Positions 25,072 to 35,177 of a DNA stretch of 64,000 nt are shown here, piece by piece (position 1 is the stretch's first letter; every line of letters starts with the position of its first letter). Made by a program: the position numbers and the translations under genes. The notes under the pieces are model-generated. The model did no database searches. It was not told where the DNA came from and was given only the letters and a program-made list of their open reading frames with translations. Origin of the DNA: Spirochaetae bacterium HGW-Spirochaetae-1 (GTDB lineage: Bacteria > Spirochaetota > UBA4802 > UBA5550); NCBI GenBank assembly GCA_002839375.1, contig PGXY01000005.1, positions 124,001 through 188,000 on the forward strand, written 5' to 3'.

Positions 25072-25261
25072 CAACAAAACCGACCTTCTCTATATGCGGA
25101 TCGACGATTCAAAGCATGAAATTACAAATAGAAGGGTTTCCGAAGATGTAGTTCTTGACATAGGCGAAGATGGGAAAATTGTCGGCATCGAGATAATGGA
25201 TGCCTCAAAAAATATCAATCTGAAAAATATTCTGCCCGTCAGCTACAGCGTTTCCGTGTGA
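25055..25261 (+). CDS. DUF2283 antitoxin-like protein
   Basis: The start at 25055 is chosen for GGGAG 9 nt upstream. The 68-residue product shows MNIVYNNKTDLLYMRID and VLDIGEDGKIVGIEIMDASKNI, the DUF2283 signature. Genes of this family are commonly paired with DUF4258, and the pair is considered a candidate type II toxin-antitoxin module. The 17-bp overlap with the first gene supports coupled synthesis. Toxicity has not been inferred from sequence alone. Confidence 0.82.
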   Translation: MNIVYNNKTDLLYMRIDDSKHEITNRRVSEDVVLDIGEDGKIVGIEIMDASKNINLKNILPVSYSVSV

Positions 25262-25330
25262 TGGATTTACCGGCCTGATTCTTTTTCATCCCATAATACA
25301 AATATTTCAGACTGACAGCGCAGGCATATC

Positions 25331-27142
25331 ATGGCACTGATGAATCTCCAGAACATAACACTCGCCTTCGGCGGCCCGGTTCTTTTTGACGGCATCGGCA
25401 TACAGATCCAAGCCGGGGAAAAAATCTGCCTCCTGGGACGCAACGGTTCGGGGAAATCAACGCTTATGAAAATCATCAGTGGAACCCTGGAACCGGACTC
25501 GGGACGGGTTATCCGCGATGACCATGTAACCACGGCATTTCTTTCGCAGGAAGTCCCCGATGACATCAGGGGAAGCGTTTATGACTGTATCGCCTCGGGA
25601 TACCTTCCTCACCATGACGGTGATGATCATCTTGACACCCACCAGGAAAAACACAAACACACTCAGACCGACCGGATACTGTCCCTTCTTTCCCTTGATC
25701 CCGAACCGCGCTTTGAGACCCTCTCGGCGGGAATGAAACGAAGGGTACTCCTGGGACGGACCCTGGTGAACGATCCCCATATCCTGCTGCTCGATGAGCC
25801 AACGAACCACCTGGACATGGATTCCATTGAGTGGCTCGAGACCTTTCTCTCCCGCTATGAAAAGACCGTCTTCTTTGTGACCCATGACAGGATGTTTCTC
25901 CAGAAAATCGCCAACCGCATCATCGAACTCGACCGGGGGAAACTCTATGACTGGAAGTGCGATTACAAAACCTTCCTGCAGCGGAAGGAAGCATGGCTCG
26001 AATCGGAAGAAACACAGAATGCCCTTTTCGATAAAAAACTTGCCGCCGAAGAAATATGGATCAGGAAGGGAATCAAGGCGCGGCGCACACGCAACGAGGG
26101 AAGGGTCCGGGAACTGGAAAAAATGCGCCGCGACAGATCTCTGCGCAGGGAACAGCAGGGTTCCGTGAAAATGGAAATCCAGCAAACGGAAAGATCGGGC
26201 AAACTGGTCATTGAAGCGGAAAATATTTCCTTTGGTTACGGCGAGCAGGATATTATAACGTCCTTCTCGACAACAATACTCCGCGGGGACCGCATCGGCA
26301 TTATCGGGCCAAACGGCTGCGGCAAAAGCACACTCATCAGGATACTACTGCAGGACCTGGCGCAGCGGACAGGAACCGTGAAGCATGGAGCCCGTCTTGA
26401 AACCGCCTATTTCGACCAGCTCAGGAACAGGCTCGATGAAAATAAGACCGTCAGAGAAAACGTTACGGACGGGAATGAGATTATTGATTTCAACGGCGGG
26501 AAAAAGCACATCATAGGCTACCTGCAGGATTTTCTCTTTACTCCGGACCGCATCAACATGCCGGTCAAGGCTCTTTCCGGCGGAGAAAAGAACCGACTGC
26601 TCCTGGCCAAACTTTTTACCCGTCCGGCTAACCTCCTGATTCTCGATGAGCCCACCAATGATCTTGACCTTGAAACGGTTGAACTGCTCGAAGAACTGCT
26701 CCTTGATTTCAACGGCACCCTCATCCTGGTAAGTCATGACAGGGCCTTTTTAAACAATGTAGTAACAAGCACCCTGGCCTTTGAAGAAAATGGCGCAATA
26801 CGGGAATGCGTCGGCGGCTATGATGACTATAAATCCCGGAACACCTCTCCTGAAATTAAAAAACCAGGGAAGAATACCCGGGAGAAAAAAAATTCATCAA
26901 AGACAAAGCTCACTTTTAAAGAGAAAGAGGAGCTGGAATCCCTGCCCCGCATTTTAGAAGAAAAAGAAAGCCGCCGCGAAGAACTCTTCCGCATCATGTC
27001 AGATCCGTCATTTTATCAGAAAAGCGGGGACATGGTGACCGTGATCAAAGAAGAGCTCAGGGAACTGGAAGATGAACTGGAAAGCCTCTTTGTCCGCTGG
27101 GAAGAACTTGACCGCATGGAACAGCAGTTTTCTAAAAAATAA
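25331..27142 (+). CDS. uup: ABC-F ATPase, Uup type
   Basis: A 603-residue cytosolic protein with two ABC domains and no membrane segment. Walker A motifs are GRNGSGKST (about 36-44) and GPNGCGKST in the second half. Signatures are LSAGMKRR (an unusual A for G) and LSGGEKNR; both Walker B strands end in LLDEPTN/LILDEPTN. A charged linker lies between the domains. The C-terminal ~80 residues form the helical hairpin typical of Uup (KLTFKEKEELESLPRILEEKE). ABC-F proteins act on ribosomes; Uup also affects transposon excision in E. coli. Confidence 0.93.
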   Translation: MALMNLQNITLAFGGPVLFDGIGIQIQAGEKICLLGRNGSGKSTLMKIISGTLEPDSGRVIRDDHVTTAFLSQEVPDDIRGSVYDCIASGYLPHHDGDDHLDTHQEKHKHTQTDRILSLLSLDPEPRFETLSAGMKRRVLLGRTLVNDPHILLLDEPTNHLDMDSIEWLETFLSRYEKTVFFVTHDRMFLQKIANRIIELDRGKLYDWKCDYKTFLQRKEAWLESEETQNALFDKKLAAEEIWIRKGIKARRTRNEGRVRELEKMRRDRSLRREQQGSVKMEIQQTERSGKLVIEAENISFGYGEQDIITSFSTTILRGDRIGIIGPNGCGKSTLIRILLQDLAQRTGTVKHGARLETAYFDQLRNRLDENKTVRENVTDGNEIIDFNGGKKHIIGYLQDFLFTPDRINMPVKALSGGEKNRLLLAKLFTRPANLLILDEPTNDLDLETVELLEELLLDFNGTLILVSHDRAFLNNVVTSTLAFEENGAIRECVGGYDDYKSRNTSPEIKKPGKNTREKKNSSKTKLTFKEKEELESLPRILEEKESRREELFRIMSDPSFYQKSGDMVTVIKEELRELEDELESLFVRWEELDRMEQQFSKK

Positions 27143-27234
27143 TATCAGGAAACCGTCATTAAAATCCCGCCTCACCATGGCCGGTTTGTTCAGTATCACC
27201 GGAAAAACTAATATGTTTCTGTTTTTCACTGCTA

Positions 27235-27263
27235 TTGACAAAAATCAGTATTTATACTACACT
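27235..27263 (+). promoter_or_regulatory. Promoter of the HAMP protein
   Basis: TTGACA (27235-27240), 17-bp spacer and TACACT (27258-27263). The transcript would carry a ~120-nt leader before the ATG at 27390. Confidence 0.55.
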
Positions 27264-27300
27264 ATATCCTCTAAAAGCTTCAGTCCAGGCTTCTTTTCCA

Positions 27301-27346
27301 TGTCCCGTGAATTACCGAATCCATCTCCGTGACGGGACACATTTTT
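27301..27346 (+). terminator. Hairpin in the leader of the HAMP gene
   Basis: TGTCCCGT (27301-27308) pairs with ACGGGACA (27332-27339), followed by CATTTTT. It lies between the promoter and the gene, so it could be a weak attenuator or an mRNA-stabilising leader structure. Confidence 0.35.
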
Positions 27347-27389
27347 ATGCTGGAACAATAAAATTAACACTACGATAGAGGAGGACCCA

Positions 27390-27953
27390 ATGCAGCAATC
27401 AGCATCACGAAGAAAAACTCTTCTCGTCAATAAAACATTTCAAAAGAACATGATCTTCCAGTATGTCGCCATGAATATTCAAACGGCAGTTATTTTCGCT
27501 ATACTCCTGTTTATCATCATGCAAAAATCCATAAGCTCCATGCTTCCTGCCGAAACCGCGCGAGACGTCGCGGCCGCCATGATTCTCCCCATGATCGGTT
27601 TCATAGCCCTGTACGTTCTCATTACATCGGCCCTCATAGCGTTTTACGTGGTTCATTCATCGAACAGGATCGCCGGTCCTATATACCGCTTCAACGCGGT
27701 GATAAAGGAAATGTCCCAGGGGAACCTCGTACCGGCCGTGTCCATCAGAGATGGCGACCACCTGATGGAAACATCGGAACTGTTCAAGATACTTTCCAGC
27801 AATCTTGCCGGTGACTTTTCAATAATGAAAAGGACTATACACGAATTGAACCAGCACGCCCTGTCGAAAGGCGACAACAGCCTTATAGATAAGGTGGGAA
27901 GGCTCCGGGACCTTACGGAAAAATACCGTGTTGAACATACCGTCCATGAATAG
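27390..27953 (+). CDS. Stand-alone HAMP-domain membrane protein
   Basis: A 187-residue inner-membrane protein with two helices (about 26-45 and 62-88) and a very short periplasmic loop. The second helix runs into a HAMP-like segment (HSSNRIAGPIYRFNAVIKEMSQGNL). About 80 residues of probable coiled coil remain, with no kinase, cyclase or chemotaxis output domain. It may act on another protein. GAGGAGG precedes the ATG. The next genes are unrelated. Confidence 0.8.
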   Translation: MQQSASRRKTLLVNKTFQKNMIFQYVAMNIQTAVIFAILLFIIMQKSISSMLPAETARDVAAAMILPMIGFIALYVLITSALIAFYVVHSSNRIAGPIYRFNAVIKEMSQGNLVPAVSIRDGDHLMETSELFKILSSNLAGDFSIMKRTIHELNQHALSKGDNSLIDKVGRLRDLTEKYRVEHTVHE

Positions 27954-27989
27954 GCAGCCCGCTGCTCACCGTGACATTGATGTAATAGC

Positions 27990-28172
27990 ATGATATGCCC
28001 ATACCCCCCATGTGACGAATTTATCAACAATCATGAGGGGCGACCCGAAATCGACGATACTATTGTCCTTGACATATTCAGATATACAATTCGCCATGGT
28101 ATGATACCATATAATATGGATAAAATTAGACAGGGATTAAATGATTACCTTATCCCTGAAAAAGAGGAATAA
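27990..28172 (+). CDS. Hypothetical small protein, 60 aa
   Basis: An acidic, soluble-looking product ending three bases before the hemolysin III homologue, which suggests cotranscription. No ribosome site is evident at the ATG, and no family is recognised. A reading frame of this length could be chance, so it is listed with moderate confidence only. Confidence 0.45.
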   Translation: MICPYPPCDEFINNHEGRPEIDDTIVLDIFRYTIRHGMIPYNMDKIRQGLNDYLIPEKEE

Positions 28173-28175
28173 CGC

Positions 28176-28826
28176 ATGAGCATAAAAACCCAGGAAAAAT
28201 TCAATTTTTATTCACATCTTACAGGCGCGGTTCTCTCCTTCGCAGGTTTGATATTTCTGGTGCTTGCAGCGAGAGGCTCCATGACGGCTTTAATTACCGC
28301 CCTCATTTACGGTCTTTCCATCGTTTTTCTTTTTACAGCGAGTTCCCTTTATCATGCTTTTAAAAAGAAAGAAAATGAGCTCTCCTTCTGGCGGAAGATG
28401 GATCGCATGGCTATCTTTTTCATGATAGCCGGAACCTATACGCCCGTTTCTTATTTTTACCTGGAAGGCAACTGGAGGTGGATCATGATAGCCCTGCAGT
28501 GGGGCCTTGTCGGTTTCGGCGTTTTTTCCCAGGTTTTCTTCCCCAGGGCCCCGCGGGGGCTTTACGCCTTTATCTATCTATTCATGGGATGGCTGGCTAT
28601 TTTCCCCATAAAGCAGATAGTATCCAGGATGTCAACATATGAAATTTTTATGCTCTTCGGCGGTGGAATAGCCTTCACACTTGGCGGACTGGTCTACGCC
28701 ATCAAACGTCCTCGGATGCTGCCGGGTGTATTCAGTTTTCATGAACTGTTTCACATAACGGTTCTCGTAGGCGGAAGTTTTCACTACGCCATGATATGCA
28801 ATGCGTATTTCCGGGTTGCTGCATGA
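28176..28826 (+). CDS. Hemolysin III family (TrhA-like) membrane protein
   Basis: A 216-residue protein with seven predicted helices of the PAQR/hemolysin III superfamily. Key features are SSLYHAF near residue 55, the GTYTPV motif (about 86-91) and FHELFH near 190. These carry the conserved His and Ser/Asp positions proposed to bind zinc. Despite the name, relatives act in membrane-lipid homeostasis rather than as toxins. AAGAGG precedes the ATG. Its stop overlaps the next gene by ATGA. Confidence 0.92.
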   Translation: MSIKTQEKFNFYSHLTGAVLSFAGLIFLVLAARGSMTALITALIYGLSIVFLFTASSLYHAFKKKENELSFWRKMDRMAIFFMIAGTYTPVSYFYLEGNWRWIMIALQWGLVGFGVFSQVFFPRAPRGLYAFIYLFMGWLAIFPIKQIVSRMSTYEIFMLFGGGIAFTLGGLVYAIKRPRMLPGVFSFHELFHITVLVGGSFHYAMICNAYFRVAA

Positions 28827-29707
28827 CAGGCCCTGTTCTCCCTTCTCAATGCCGCAAACTGCTGCATGATGAAGAATCCCTATTCGAGCGTGAATATAAA
28901 AAATATTTTCTTGAAGGAGAAACAAAGCCGGGCCATATCGGGGCGCCCTACCTCCTTCACCGCCCTGAATCAAATTACGGCGTTCTTCTCATTCACGGCT
29001 TTATGGCCGCCCCTCATGAAGTGAGGGAATGGGCCGATCATCTTTTCTCGAAAGGATTTACCGTTTATGCGCCCAGGCTCGCAGGGCACGGAACCTCGGC
29101 TGATGATCTGGCACAGCACAAGTATCCTGACTGGATTGAGTCGGTGGAGCGTGGATACGGGGTACTTAACCTGCTCTGCAAGGATGTGATTGTCGCCGGT
29201 TTTTCAACGGGCGCCGGTCTTGCCCTGAGCCAGGCGATTCTTCACCCCGACAGGTATCGCGCCGTGGTATCCGTAAGCGCGCCTCTGCAATTTAAAGGGT
29301 TATCAACCCGTTTCTCCCGGGTGATGGAATTCTGGAACAGGAAAATGGAAGCCCTGGGCATTACCTCTTTCCGAAAATACTTTTCACCCAATCATCCCGA
29401 TAATCCTGAAATCAATTATCATCGCTGCCCCGTTCACGGGCTCAACCAGGTTAAGGCACTGATGCAGAACGTTTATCGCGATCTTCCCGGGCTTTCCGTT
29501 CCAGCCCTCATTGTTCAGGGAAACCATGATCCCAAAGTGGATCCCCGGTCGGGCCCGATGATTTATGAAAGAATAGCCGGCAGTCAAAAGCTCTACCGGG
29601 AAATTAATTTTCACTGCCACGGCATTGTCAGGGGAGAAATCGCCTTTTCCGTTTTTTCATTCGTGGACGAGTTTCTTTCGAAGATCATAAAAAACCGGGA
29701 CATCTGA
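28823..29707 (+). CDS. Alpha/beta hydrolase (carboxylesterase type)
   Basis: The start at 28823 gives an ATGA overlap with the hemolysin III gene; a longer frame is less likely. The 294-residue protein has an oxyanion loop HGFMAAP, the nucleophile elbow GFSTGAG (Ser), a likely acid in GNHDPKVDP, and a candidate His in FHCHGIV. It resembles thermostable monoglyceride/carboxylesterases. There is no signal peptide. Coupling with a membrane-lipid-linked TrhA homologue suggests a lipid ester substrate, which is inference. Confidence 0.85.
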   Translation: MTGPVLPSQCRKLLHDEESLFEREYKKYFLEGETKPGHIGAPYLLHRPESNYGVLLIHGFMAAPHEVREWADHLFSKGFTVYAPRLAGHGTSADDLAQHKYPDWIESVERGYGVLNLLCKDVIVAGFSTGAGLALSQAILHPDRYRAVVSVSAPLQFKGLSTRFSRVMEFWNRKMEALGITSFRKYFSPNHPDNPEINYHRCPVHGLNQVKALMQNVYRDLPGLSVPALIVQGNHDPKVDPRSGPMIYERIAGSQKLYREINFHCHGIVRGEIAFSVFSFVDEFLSKIIKNRDI

Positions 29708-29779
29708 ACAGTTTATATCTGTCATTTCGCTTTTTCACAGGCCGGCGGGCTATTCTATTGCGGGTCTTAATGCTTATTT

Positions 29780-32689
29780 TTAACCGATGATTTTTTTTAC
29801 CATAACCGACAGTTCTATCATTGAATAGGGCTTCTGGATATAACCATTAATTCCCATCTTCAGGCTCTCTTCAATCCTGCTGTCCTGCCTGAATCCCGAT
29901 GCGAGCAAAACTCTGACATTCGGGTCAATCTTCCTCATCTCGGCATAAACCTCCTGTCCCGAGAGCCCGGGCATGGCCATATCAAGAAGAACGGCACATA
30001 TTTCCTTAAAACGATCCCTGAATATTGACAGACCGGAAGATCCATTCTCCGCTGTTACAACATCATAGCCGCACTCCTTCAATATATTGGCGGCAGTTTT
30101 CCGTATAATCTCCTCATCATCCACAACCAGGATGAGGCCTTCACCCCGGACAACCGTTTCTCTCCTGTCATCCTCCCTGGCATCAGGCTCATTGTTTTCC
30201 GGGAGATACACGTTAAAGGTGGAACCGACGCCGGGTTCGGAATAGACATCGATAAAACCGTTATGCCGGCGGACAATAGTATATACCATGGCAAGTCCAA
30301 GACCGGTCCCGCTCTCTTTATCCTTGGTCGAGAAAAAGGGGTCGAATATTTTCCCCCTGATTTCCGGATCTATACCAATACCGCTGTCACCGTGGCTGAT
30401 AACCCAGTAGACATCCGCCTTTGCCTGGGGATGTGTTTTTTTGAAATGCTGGTCAACTGTAATTTTTTTTACAATAACTGACAGTACCCCGCCCTGCCGT
30501 TCACCGGGTGATCGCATGATAGTCATTGCATGAGAAGCGTTGAGGCACAGGTTCAGGATGACCTGTTCAATCTGCGCCGGATCGCCCTTAACAGAGGCAC
30601 TTTCCTTGCTATACTCGGGCTTGAGGAATATGGATTTATCAAAAGTATTGGAACAGATATCCATGACATTTTTTACGACAGCATTGAGATCAACGGTAAC
30701 AGATGAAAACTCGTGCCTCCGGGACAGAGCCATGAGCTGCTGAACCATTTGCGCCGCCCGGTTCCCGGATCTTTCAATCAGATCGAGACCCTCCCTGATC
30801 TCCTCATCGATAGTCATATCGCTTCCGATGATATATTTCAGGAGAGTGACGGTGCCTATGATTCCGCTTAGAACATTGTTAAAGTCATGGGCCAGGCCCC
30901 CGGCCAGAGTGCCCACTGTTTCCATCTTCTGGGCCTGCCTGAGCTGCTCCTCTTTCATCTCAAGCTCGGTCACATCATCGATCCGGATAACGGCTCCATG
31001 GATGTGATCAAAAACAAGAGGGCTTACTGTCATGTTGAGATAATGCTGTCCATTAATATCAACGGCCAGACGTACAAGCTCAACAGGCTGGCTGGTTCCA
31101 ATGACCTTCTCGATATCATCCCTGAATGCACTGATAAAGGGAATGACATCCCAGATACTCTTCGCTTTTGCCTGAGCGGCAGACACACCGGTATATTTCT
31201 CCGCAGCAATATTCCACTGAGTTATCTTTCCTTCAGCATCTATCGATATAAGCAAAGAAGATAAAGAATTGAATACATTGTTCAGAAAATTTCTCGTATT
31301 CTCCAGTTCTTTCTCTGTTTTAATCCGTTCCTCAATATCCCTGTCAAGAGCAACGTTCTTTACCATAAGTTCCTCGGATTTACTGCCCAGTTCACGGGCA
31401 AGACGCTTCTCTGCATGGAACGCAAGTGCATACCTTCCCGAAAGCAGATAGGCCTGGGAACAAATGAAAATAAAAAGCCCCAGGGCATTACTCATAGTAT
31501 AGAATGGCATGATATTGTTATAACTCAGCGTATCGATAATTGCGGTTACAAGAAAAAAGATAAACCCGATGAGCATGATCAACGCACCCTGTCGTTTCTT
31601 CAGCCAGGCCCTTACGAGACAGTAAAAACTGTAGGTTAGTGAACCCAGAAGATACAGCAGAAAGAAGGCGAATGTCCAGGCATATATATATGTGGGAGTG
31701 ACAAGGGCGACGACGGCAAACAGAACCGCCGCAAACCAGGTCACGCGTATAAATCGTTTGTTCATCTCCCCGGGAAACAGGGTTGCGATAAACATGAGCA
31801 TGCTCGGGACAAATAAATACAGTGAGAGGTTTACGATTAAAAAGCGGAACGCCCATCCCATGTCTTTCAGGAACAATTTATAGAAAAAGAGCTCTCCGGA
31901 AAACTGGTTGAAAACGGCTATGGCTATGGATAACATGAAGAAGTACAGGGGGGATTTATCCTCCCTCATCAGGAGAAAAACGCCCAGATGATAGAGGGCT
32001 ATGATTACAATACAGCCGAAGAGGAATACTTCGATGAAAACAAGTTTCCCCCATTCCGACAGGAGATCATCCTTATTCCCCAGTATAACCGCTTCCCCGA
32101 CTCCCCCATGGTAATTGTCGAAATTTGAAACCTGGATTATGATGGTCATTTCCTTCCCTTTCAAAGAAAGGGGAGACACGCCGGGCTCATAATCAGGATC
32201 AGATGATTCCCTGTCACGGCCCACCACACCGCCATGTCTGACCAGGTTGCCGTTGACAAAGAGACGGAAGGATGTCGCAATGGCGGTGTTTCTTACGGCC
32301 AGGCTGCCATATTTTTCCGGAAGGAGTATTTTCAACCGATGTGTTGCATATCCCATAACAGGGAACTTTTCACCATTGACGTGAAAGTCGCTCCAGTATT
32401 CCGGGAGGGATATGTATGCGGTACGAACAGGCATGCCGGGCCCGTTAAAGTCCTCGGGATTGAGAAGCTGTCTCCAGTAAAACTCCCATTCTCCGGACAG
32501 TCTGACCGGGCCGTCAGAATTGAAATCCCAGTCCCTGAGATCCATAATTCCCGACGATGCGACGGGAGATTTTTTACCTGAGTATGACCTGCCGCAGCCC
32601 GCAGTGGAAAACAGCAGCATTATGAGAATTGCGAGAACCCAAGCCCATGGCCTCTTTCGCACACACCCCCCTTCACGATGCGGAATCAT
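29780..32689 (-). CDS. 7TMR-DISM hybrid histidine kinase
   Basis: A 969-residue sensor. An N-terminal helix ends in FSTAGC, a lipoprotein-type site. An extracytoplasmic beta domain follows ([29 protein letters not shown]), then seven membrane helices (about 210-430), a PAS domain (about 470-580), HisKA (GLAHDFNN, phospho-His), HATPase ([24 protein letters not shown]) and a C-terminal receiver with LLDMAMPG (phospho-Asp). A GTG at 32662 preceded by AAGGGGGG is a credible alternative start giving a shorter signal. There is no adjacent response regulator, so the fused receiver may pass the phosphate on. Confidence 0.9.
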   Translation of the reverse strand: MIPHREGGCVRKRPWAWVLAILIMLLFSTAGCGRSYSGKKSPVASSGIMDLRDWDFNSDGPVRLSGEWEFYWRQLLNPEDFNGPGMPVRTAYISLPEYWSDFHVNGEKFPVMGYATHRLKILLPEKYGSLAVRNTAIATSFRLFVNGNLVRHGGVVGRDRESSDPDYEPGVSPLSLKGKEMTIIIQVSNFDNYHGGVGEAVILGNKDDLLSEWGKLVFIEVFLFGCIVIIALYHLGVFLLMREDKSPLYFFMLSIAIAVFNQFSGELFFYKLFLKDMGWAFRFLIVNLSLYLFVPSMLMFIATLFPGEMNKRFIRVTWFAAVLFAVVALVTPTYIYAWTFAFFLLYLLGSLTYSFYCLVRAWLKKRQGALIMLIGFIFFLVTAIIDTLSYNNIMPFYTMSNALGLFIFICSQAYLLSGRYALAFHAEKRLARELGSKSEELMVKNVALDRDIEERIKTEKELENTRNFLNNVFNSLSSLLISIDAEGKITQWNIAAEKYTGVSAAQAKAKSIWDVIPFISAFRDDIEKVIGTSQPVELVRLAVDINGQHYLNMTVSPLVFDHIHGAVIRIDDVTELEMKEEQLRQAQKMETVGTLAGGLAHDFNNVLSGIIGTVTLLKYIIGSDMTIDEEIREGLDLIERSGNRAAQMVQQLMALSRRHEFSSVTVDLNAVVKNVMDICSNTFDKSIFLKPEYSKESASVKGDPAQIEQVILNLCLNASHAMTIMRSPGERQGGVLSVIVKKITVDQHFKKTHPQAKADVYWVISHGDSGIGIDPEIRGKIFDPFFSTKDKESGTGLGLAMVYTIVRRHNGFIDVYSEPGVGSTFNVYLPENNEPDAREDDRRETVVRGEGLILVVDDEEIIRKTAANILKECGYDVVTAENGSSGLSIFRDRFKEICAVLLDMAMPGLSGQEVYAEMRKIDPNVRVLLASGFRQDSRIEESLKMGINGYIQKPYSMIELSVMVKKIIG

Positions 32690-32779
32690 TTATTTAATTG
32701 TATTCATTTCTCCAGGTGCTTCAATTCTTTTTTTGACCTGAGCAGCAAATAATAAAAATGAACAGCCCTTCCCTGCACT

Positions 32780-33340
32780 TTAGTAACGTAATGACCGGCG
32801 CAGCAGCAGCGCCATGAAATAAAACAGCACCGGCGCCGCGAGCCATATGAGCTGGGGAATGAGTGTAATGTTGTGGCCATTGAACAGAAACATCACAGGG
32901 TTCCACCACAATGCATTATACTCCCATCCGTTATTGCCCGTACTCAGGAGTTCCACGGCAAGCTCCTGCACCTGCCCCCAGACAAGAAGAACAAGGAGTT
33001 CCTTCCACTTGAAGACATCGAAACGCGGTTCTTCGCAGAACAGGTTAACCAGCCACACGCCGAGAAGGAACAGACCGCCATCCCAGAGCGTATGGCTGAT
33101 AATTATAACTGTGAAATGCACCGGCGGCGGCGAAGTGAAATTAAAGATGTCAACAACGCCCAGTCCATCAAGCGTGGACAGGGGGATTTCCCAAAGCAGC
33201 CCAATGAGACACCCAATCCAAAACATGTGCCAGGTAAACCGCGTAATTTTATTTACTCGGTAAAGCACTGTGACTGTCACGGGAACAGCAGCACCGATGA
33301 AAAAATCAATCATGAAAAAATTCTTTCCTATAAATTCCAT
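32780..33340 (-). CDS. Hypothetical multi-pass membrane protein, 186 aa
   Basis: About six hydrophobic helices with short loops; conserved-looking polar residues inside helices include WEIP, SHTLWDGG and WGQVQELAVE. No family is recognised. AGAGGG precedes the ATG by ~6 nt. It lies upstream of the hybrid kinase in the same direction with a 90-bp gap, so cotranscription is possible. Confidence 0.75.
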   Translation of the reverse strand: MEFIGKNFFMIDFFIGAAVPVTVTVLYRVNKITRFTWHMFWIGCLIGLLWEIPLSTLDGLGVVDIFNFTSPPPVHFTVIIISHTLWDGGLFLLGVWLVNLFCEEPRFDVFKWKELLVLLVWGQVQELAVELLSTGNNGWEYNALWWNPVMFLFNGHNITLIPQLIWLAAPVLFYFMALLLRRSLRY

Positions 33341-33513
33341 ATGATACCCTCTCGTGGTCCATCACCGGTTCATGCCCGGGTCCGGTAACTGTAGTACTGG
33401 TGTTTAATTTTTAATTATTGATAGAAATATCCGTATGGGCAAGGCTTTTTTCTACAATTGAATCTCTACAAAACTATCCAATCTAAGATCGCTTCGGCTA
33501 TAACTTATAAGTC

Positions 33514-33542
33514 TTGACAAAATGGATTTTCACTGCAATTAT
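33514..33542 (+). promoter_or_regulatory. Candidate promoter of the DUF1003-DedA operon
   Basis: TTGACA (33514-33519), 17-bp spacer and AATTAT (33537-33542), ~70 bp before the ATG at 33610. The rest of the upstream gap shows nothing clear. Confidence 0.4.
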
Positions 33543-33609
33543 TACTTGTCATCGCCAGCCGGAGAGACAATAACAGAAAGACATTAACGAGCATAGGACG
33601 ATTCAGGAT

Positions 33610-34350
33610 ATGAAAGTACATAAGAAAACAACCAGTGCTTTGTGTCAGGTCACCGGGAAGGAACTTTCCGAGGACATGCTGGTTCCGGCCAATTCCATCC
33701 GTCTTCCCATTCTCGAGCTCATCAGAACGGACCACCCCGACTTTGATGAAAACGGCTTTATTTGCATCGATGAGCTGAACCGGTACAGGCAAAAATATCT
33801 CAACGAACTGGTCATCAGTGAACGGGGCGAAGTCACGGAACTGGAAAGGGAAGTCCTGGAAACCATGAAACAGGCCGATTTCCTTTCCCGCAACATCAAT
33901 ATAGAGGAAGAGGAAAAGTTTACCACGGGCCAGCACGTGGCCGACATAGTGGCCCGTTTCGGCGGGAGCTGGACCTTCATTATCTCCTTTTTCGTCATCC
34001 TGGCGGCCTGGATCATTACCAACGTTTTTCTTCTGGGTGCCAGACCCTTCGATCCCTACCCCTTCATCCTGTTGAACCTTATCCTGTCATGCATGGCATC
34101 CATACAGGCGCCGATCATTATGATGAGCCAGAACCGACAGGAGGCAAAAGACCGGCTCAGGTCGGAGCACGATTACCAGATCAACCTGAAGTCAGAACTG
34201 GAAATACGCCAGCTCCATGAAAAGATCGACCACCTCGTCTCGCGGCAGATGCACAAACTCTTCGAGATACAGGAGCTTCAGGTTGATTACCTGCAGGAAC
34301 TGTTGAGTATTGCTGAAAATAAAAAGAACGACCGGGGTGATGCGGGATGA
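33610..34350 (+). CDS. DUF1003 membrane protein
   Basis: A 246-residue protein. The N-terminal ~110 residues are soluble and include CQVTGKEL. Two membrane helices follow (about 117-137 and 148-168) with the family motif FGGSWTFIISFFVILAAW and a DPYPFILLNL loop, then a coiled-coil C-terminus beginning NRQEAKDRLRSEHDYQINL. The family's function is unknown. Its stop overlaps the DedA gene start as ATGA. Confidence 0.9.
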   Translation: MKVHKKTTSALCQVTGKELSEDMLVPANSIRLPILELIRTDHPDFDENGFICIDELNRYRQKYLNELVISERGEVTELEREVLETMKQADFLSRNINIEEEEKFTTGQHVADIVARFGGSWTFIISFFVILAAWIITNVFLLGARPFDPYPFILLNLILSCMASIQAPIIMMSQNRQEAKDRLRSEHDYQINLKSELEIRQLHEKIDHLVSRQMHKLFEIQELQVDYLQELLSIAENKKNDRGDAG

Positions 34351-34922
34351 GTTTCGAAACGATCGTTCAGCACTTCGGATATCCCGCTATCATTCTGGGA
34401 AGCTTTCTGGAAGGTGAAACCATTCTTGTCGTGGGAGGTTTTGCCGCGCACCGCGGCTATCTCTCGCTGCCCCTGGTCATGGCCTGCGCCTTCGCAGGAA
34501 GCTTCATCGGGGACCAGATCTATTTTTTCATCGGCAGGAAAAAGGGCCTCGTCTACCTGGAAAAGAAACCCGCAGCCCGGGAGAAAATAGAGCGGTTTCA
34601 GGCCCTCCTGGAGCGCTATAACACGATCATCATCCTCGCTTTCAGGTTTCTCTACGGACTGCGGACCGTGGCGCCCTTCACCATCGGTCTTTCATCGGTT
34701 TCGGCGAAACGATTTTTCATCCTCAACATGATCAGCGCCCTTGTTTGGGCTGTTACCGTGGGCGGCCTGGGTTATTTTTTCGGTCATGCCTTCGAGATTC
34801 TCCTCGATGACCTGAAAAAATACGAGATATGGGTCATGGGTGCCGGCCTGATGATACTCGCAATACATCTTGTTCTACGTTACTGGAAAAACCGCAAAAA
34901 AAGCATAACCCGGGAGGAATAA
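34347..34922 (+). CDS. DedA family (VTT domain) membrane protein
   Basis: A 191-residue inner-membrane protein. Recognisable segments are LGSFLEGETILVVGGF (re-entrant region with an acidic residue), GDQIYFFIGR, and the FRFLYGLRTVAPFTIGLS block with the conserved Arg. DedA proteins are thought to flip undecaprenyl phosphate or phospholipids. Coupled to the DUF1003 gene by ATGA. Confidence 0.92.
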   Translation: MSFETIVQHFGYPAIILGSFLEGETILVVGGFAAHRGYLSLPLVMACAFAGSFIGDQIYFFIGRKKGLVYLEKKPAAREKIERFQALLERYNTIIILAFRFLYGLRTVAPFTIGLSSVSAKRFFILNMISALVWAVTVGGLGYFFGHAFEILLDDLKKYEIWVMGAGLMILAIHLVLRYWKNRKKSITREE

Positions 34923-35177
34923 GAATAAAATAACTGCATCCTTGATCTTAACCCCATCGCTGTCCGAAATTTTATTATTTTTTTTCCTGCCCTGAAACAT
35001 TCCCATAAATTATGTGTCTCTTACATCGTGTTTTCAATTATGGATATTCCCCTGTTAACGCACGTTCCGTGCCTGATAACAAGGCGTATCCCTTTTGCAT
35101 ATCAACTATGGCATTGAAATTTCTAATTTTCATCTACAGGAATTTATTTTTATAAAAATATTCCGGAGGTACCATCC

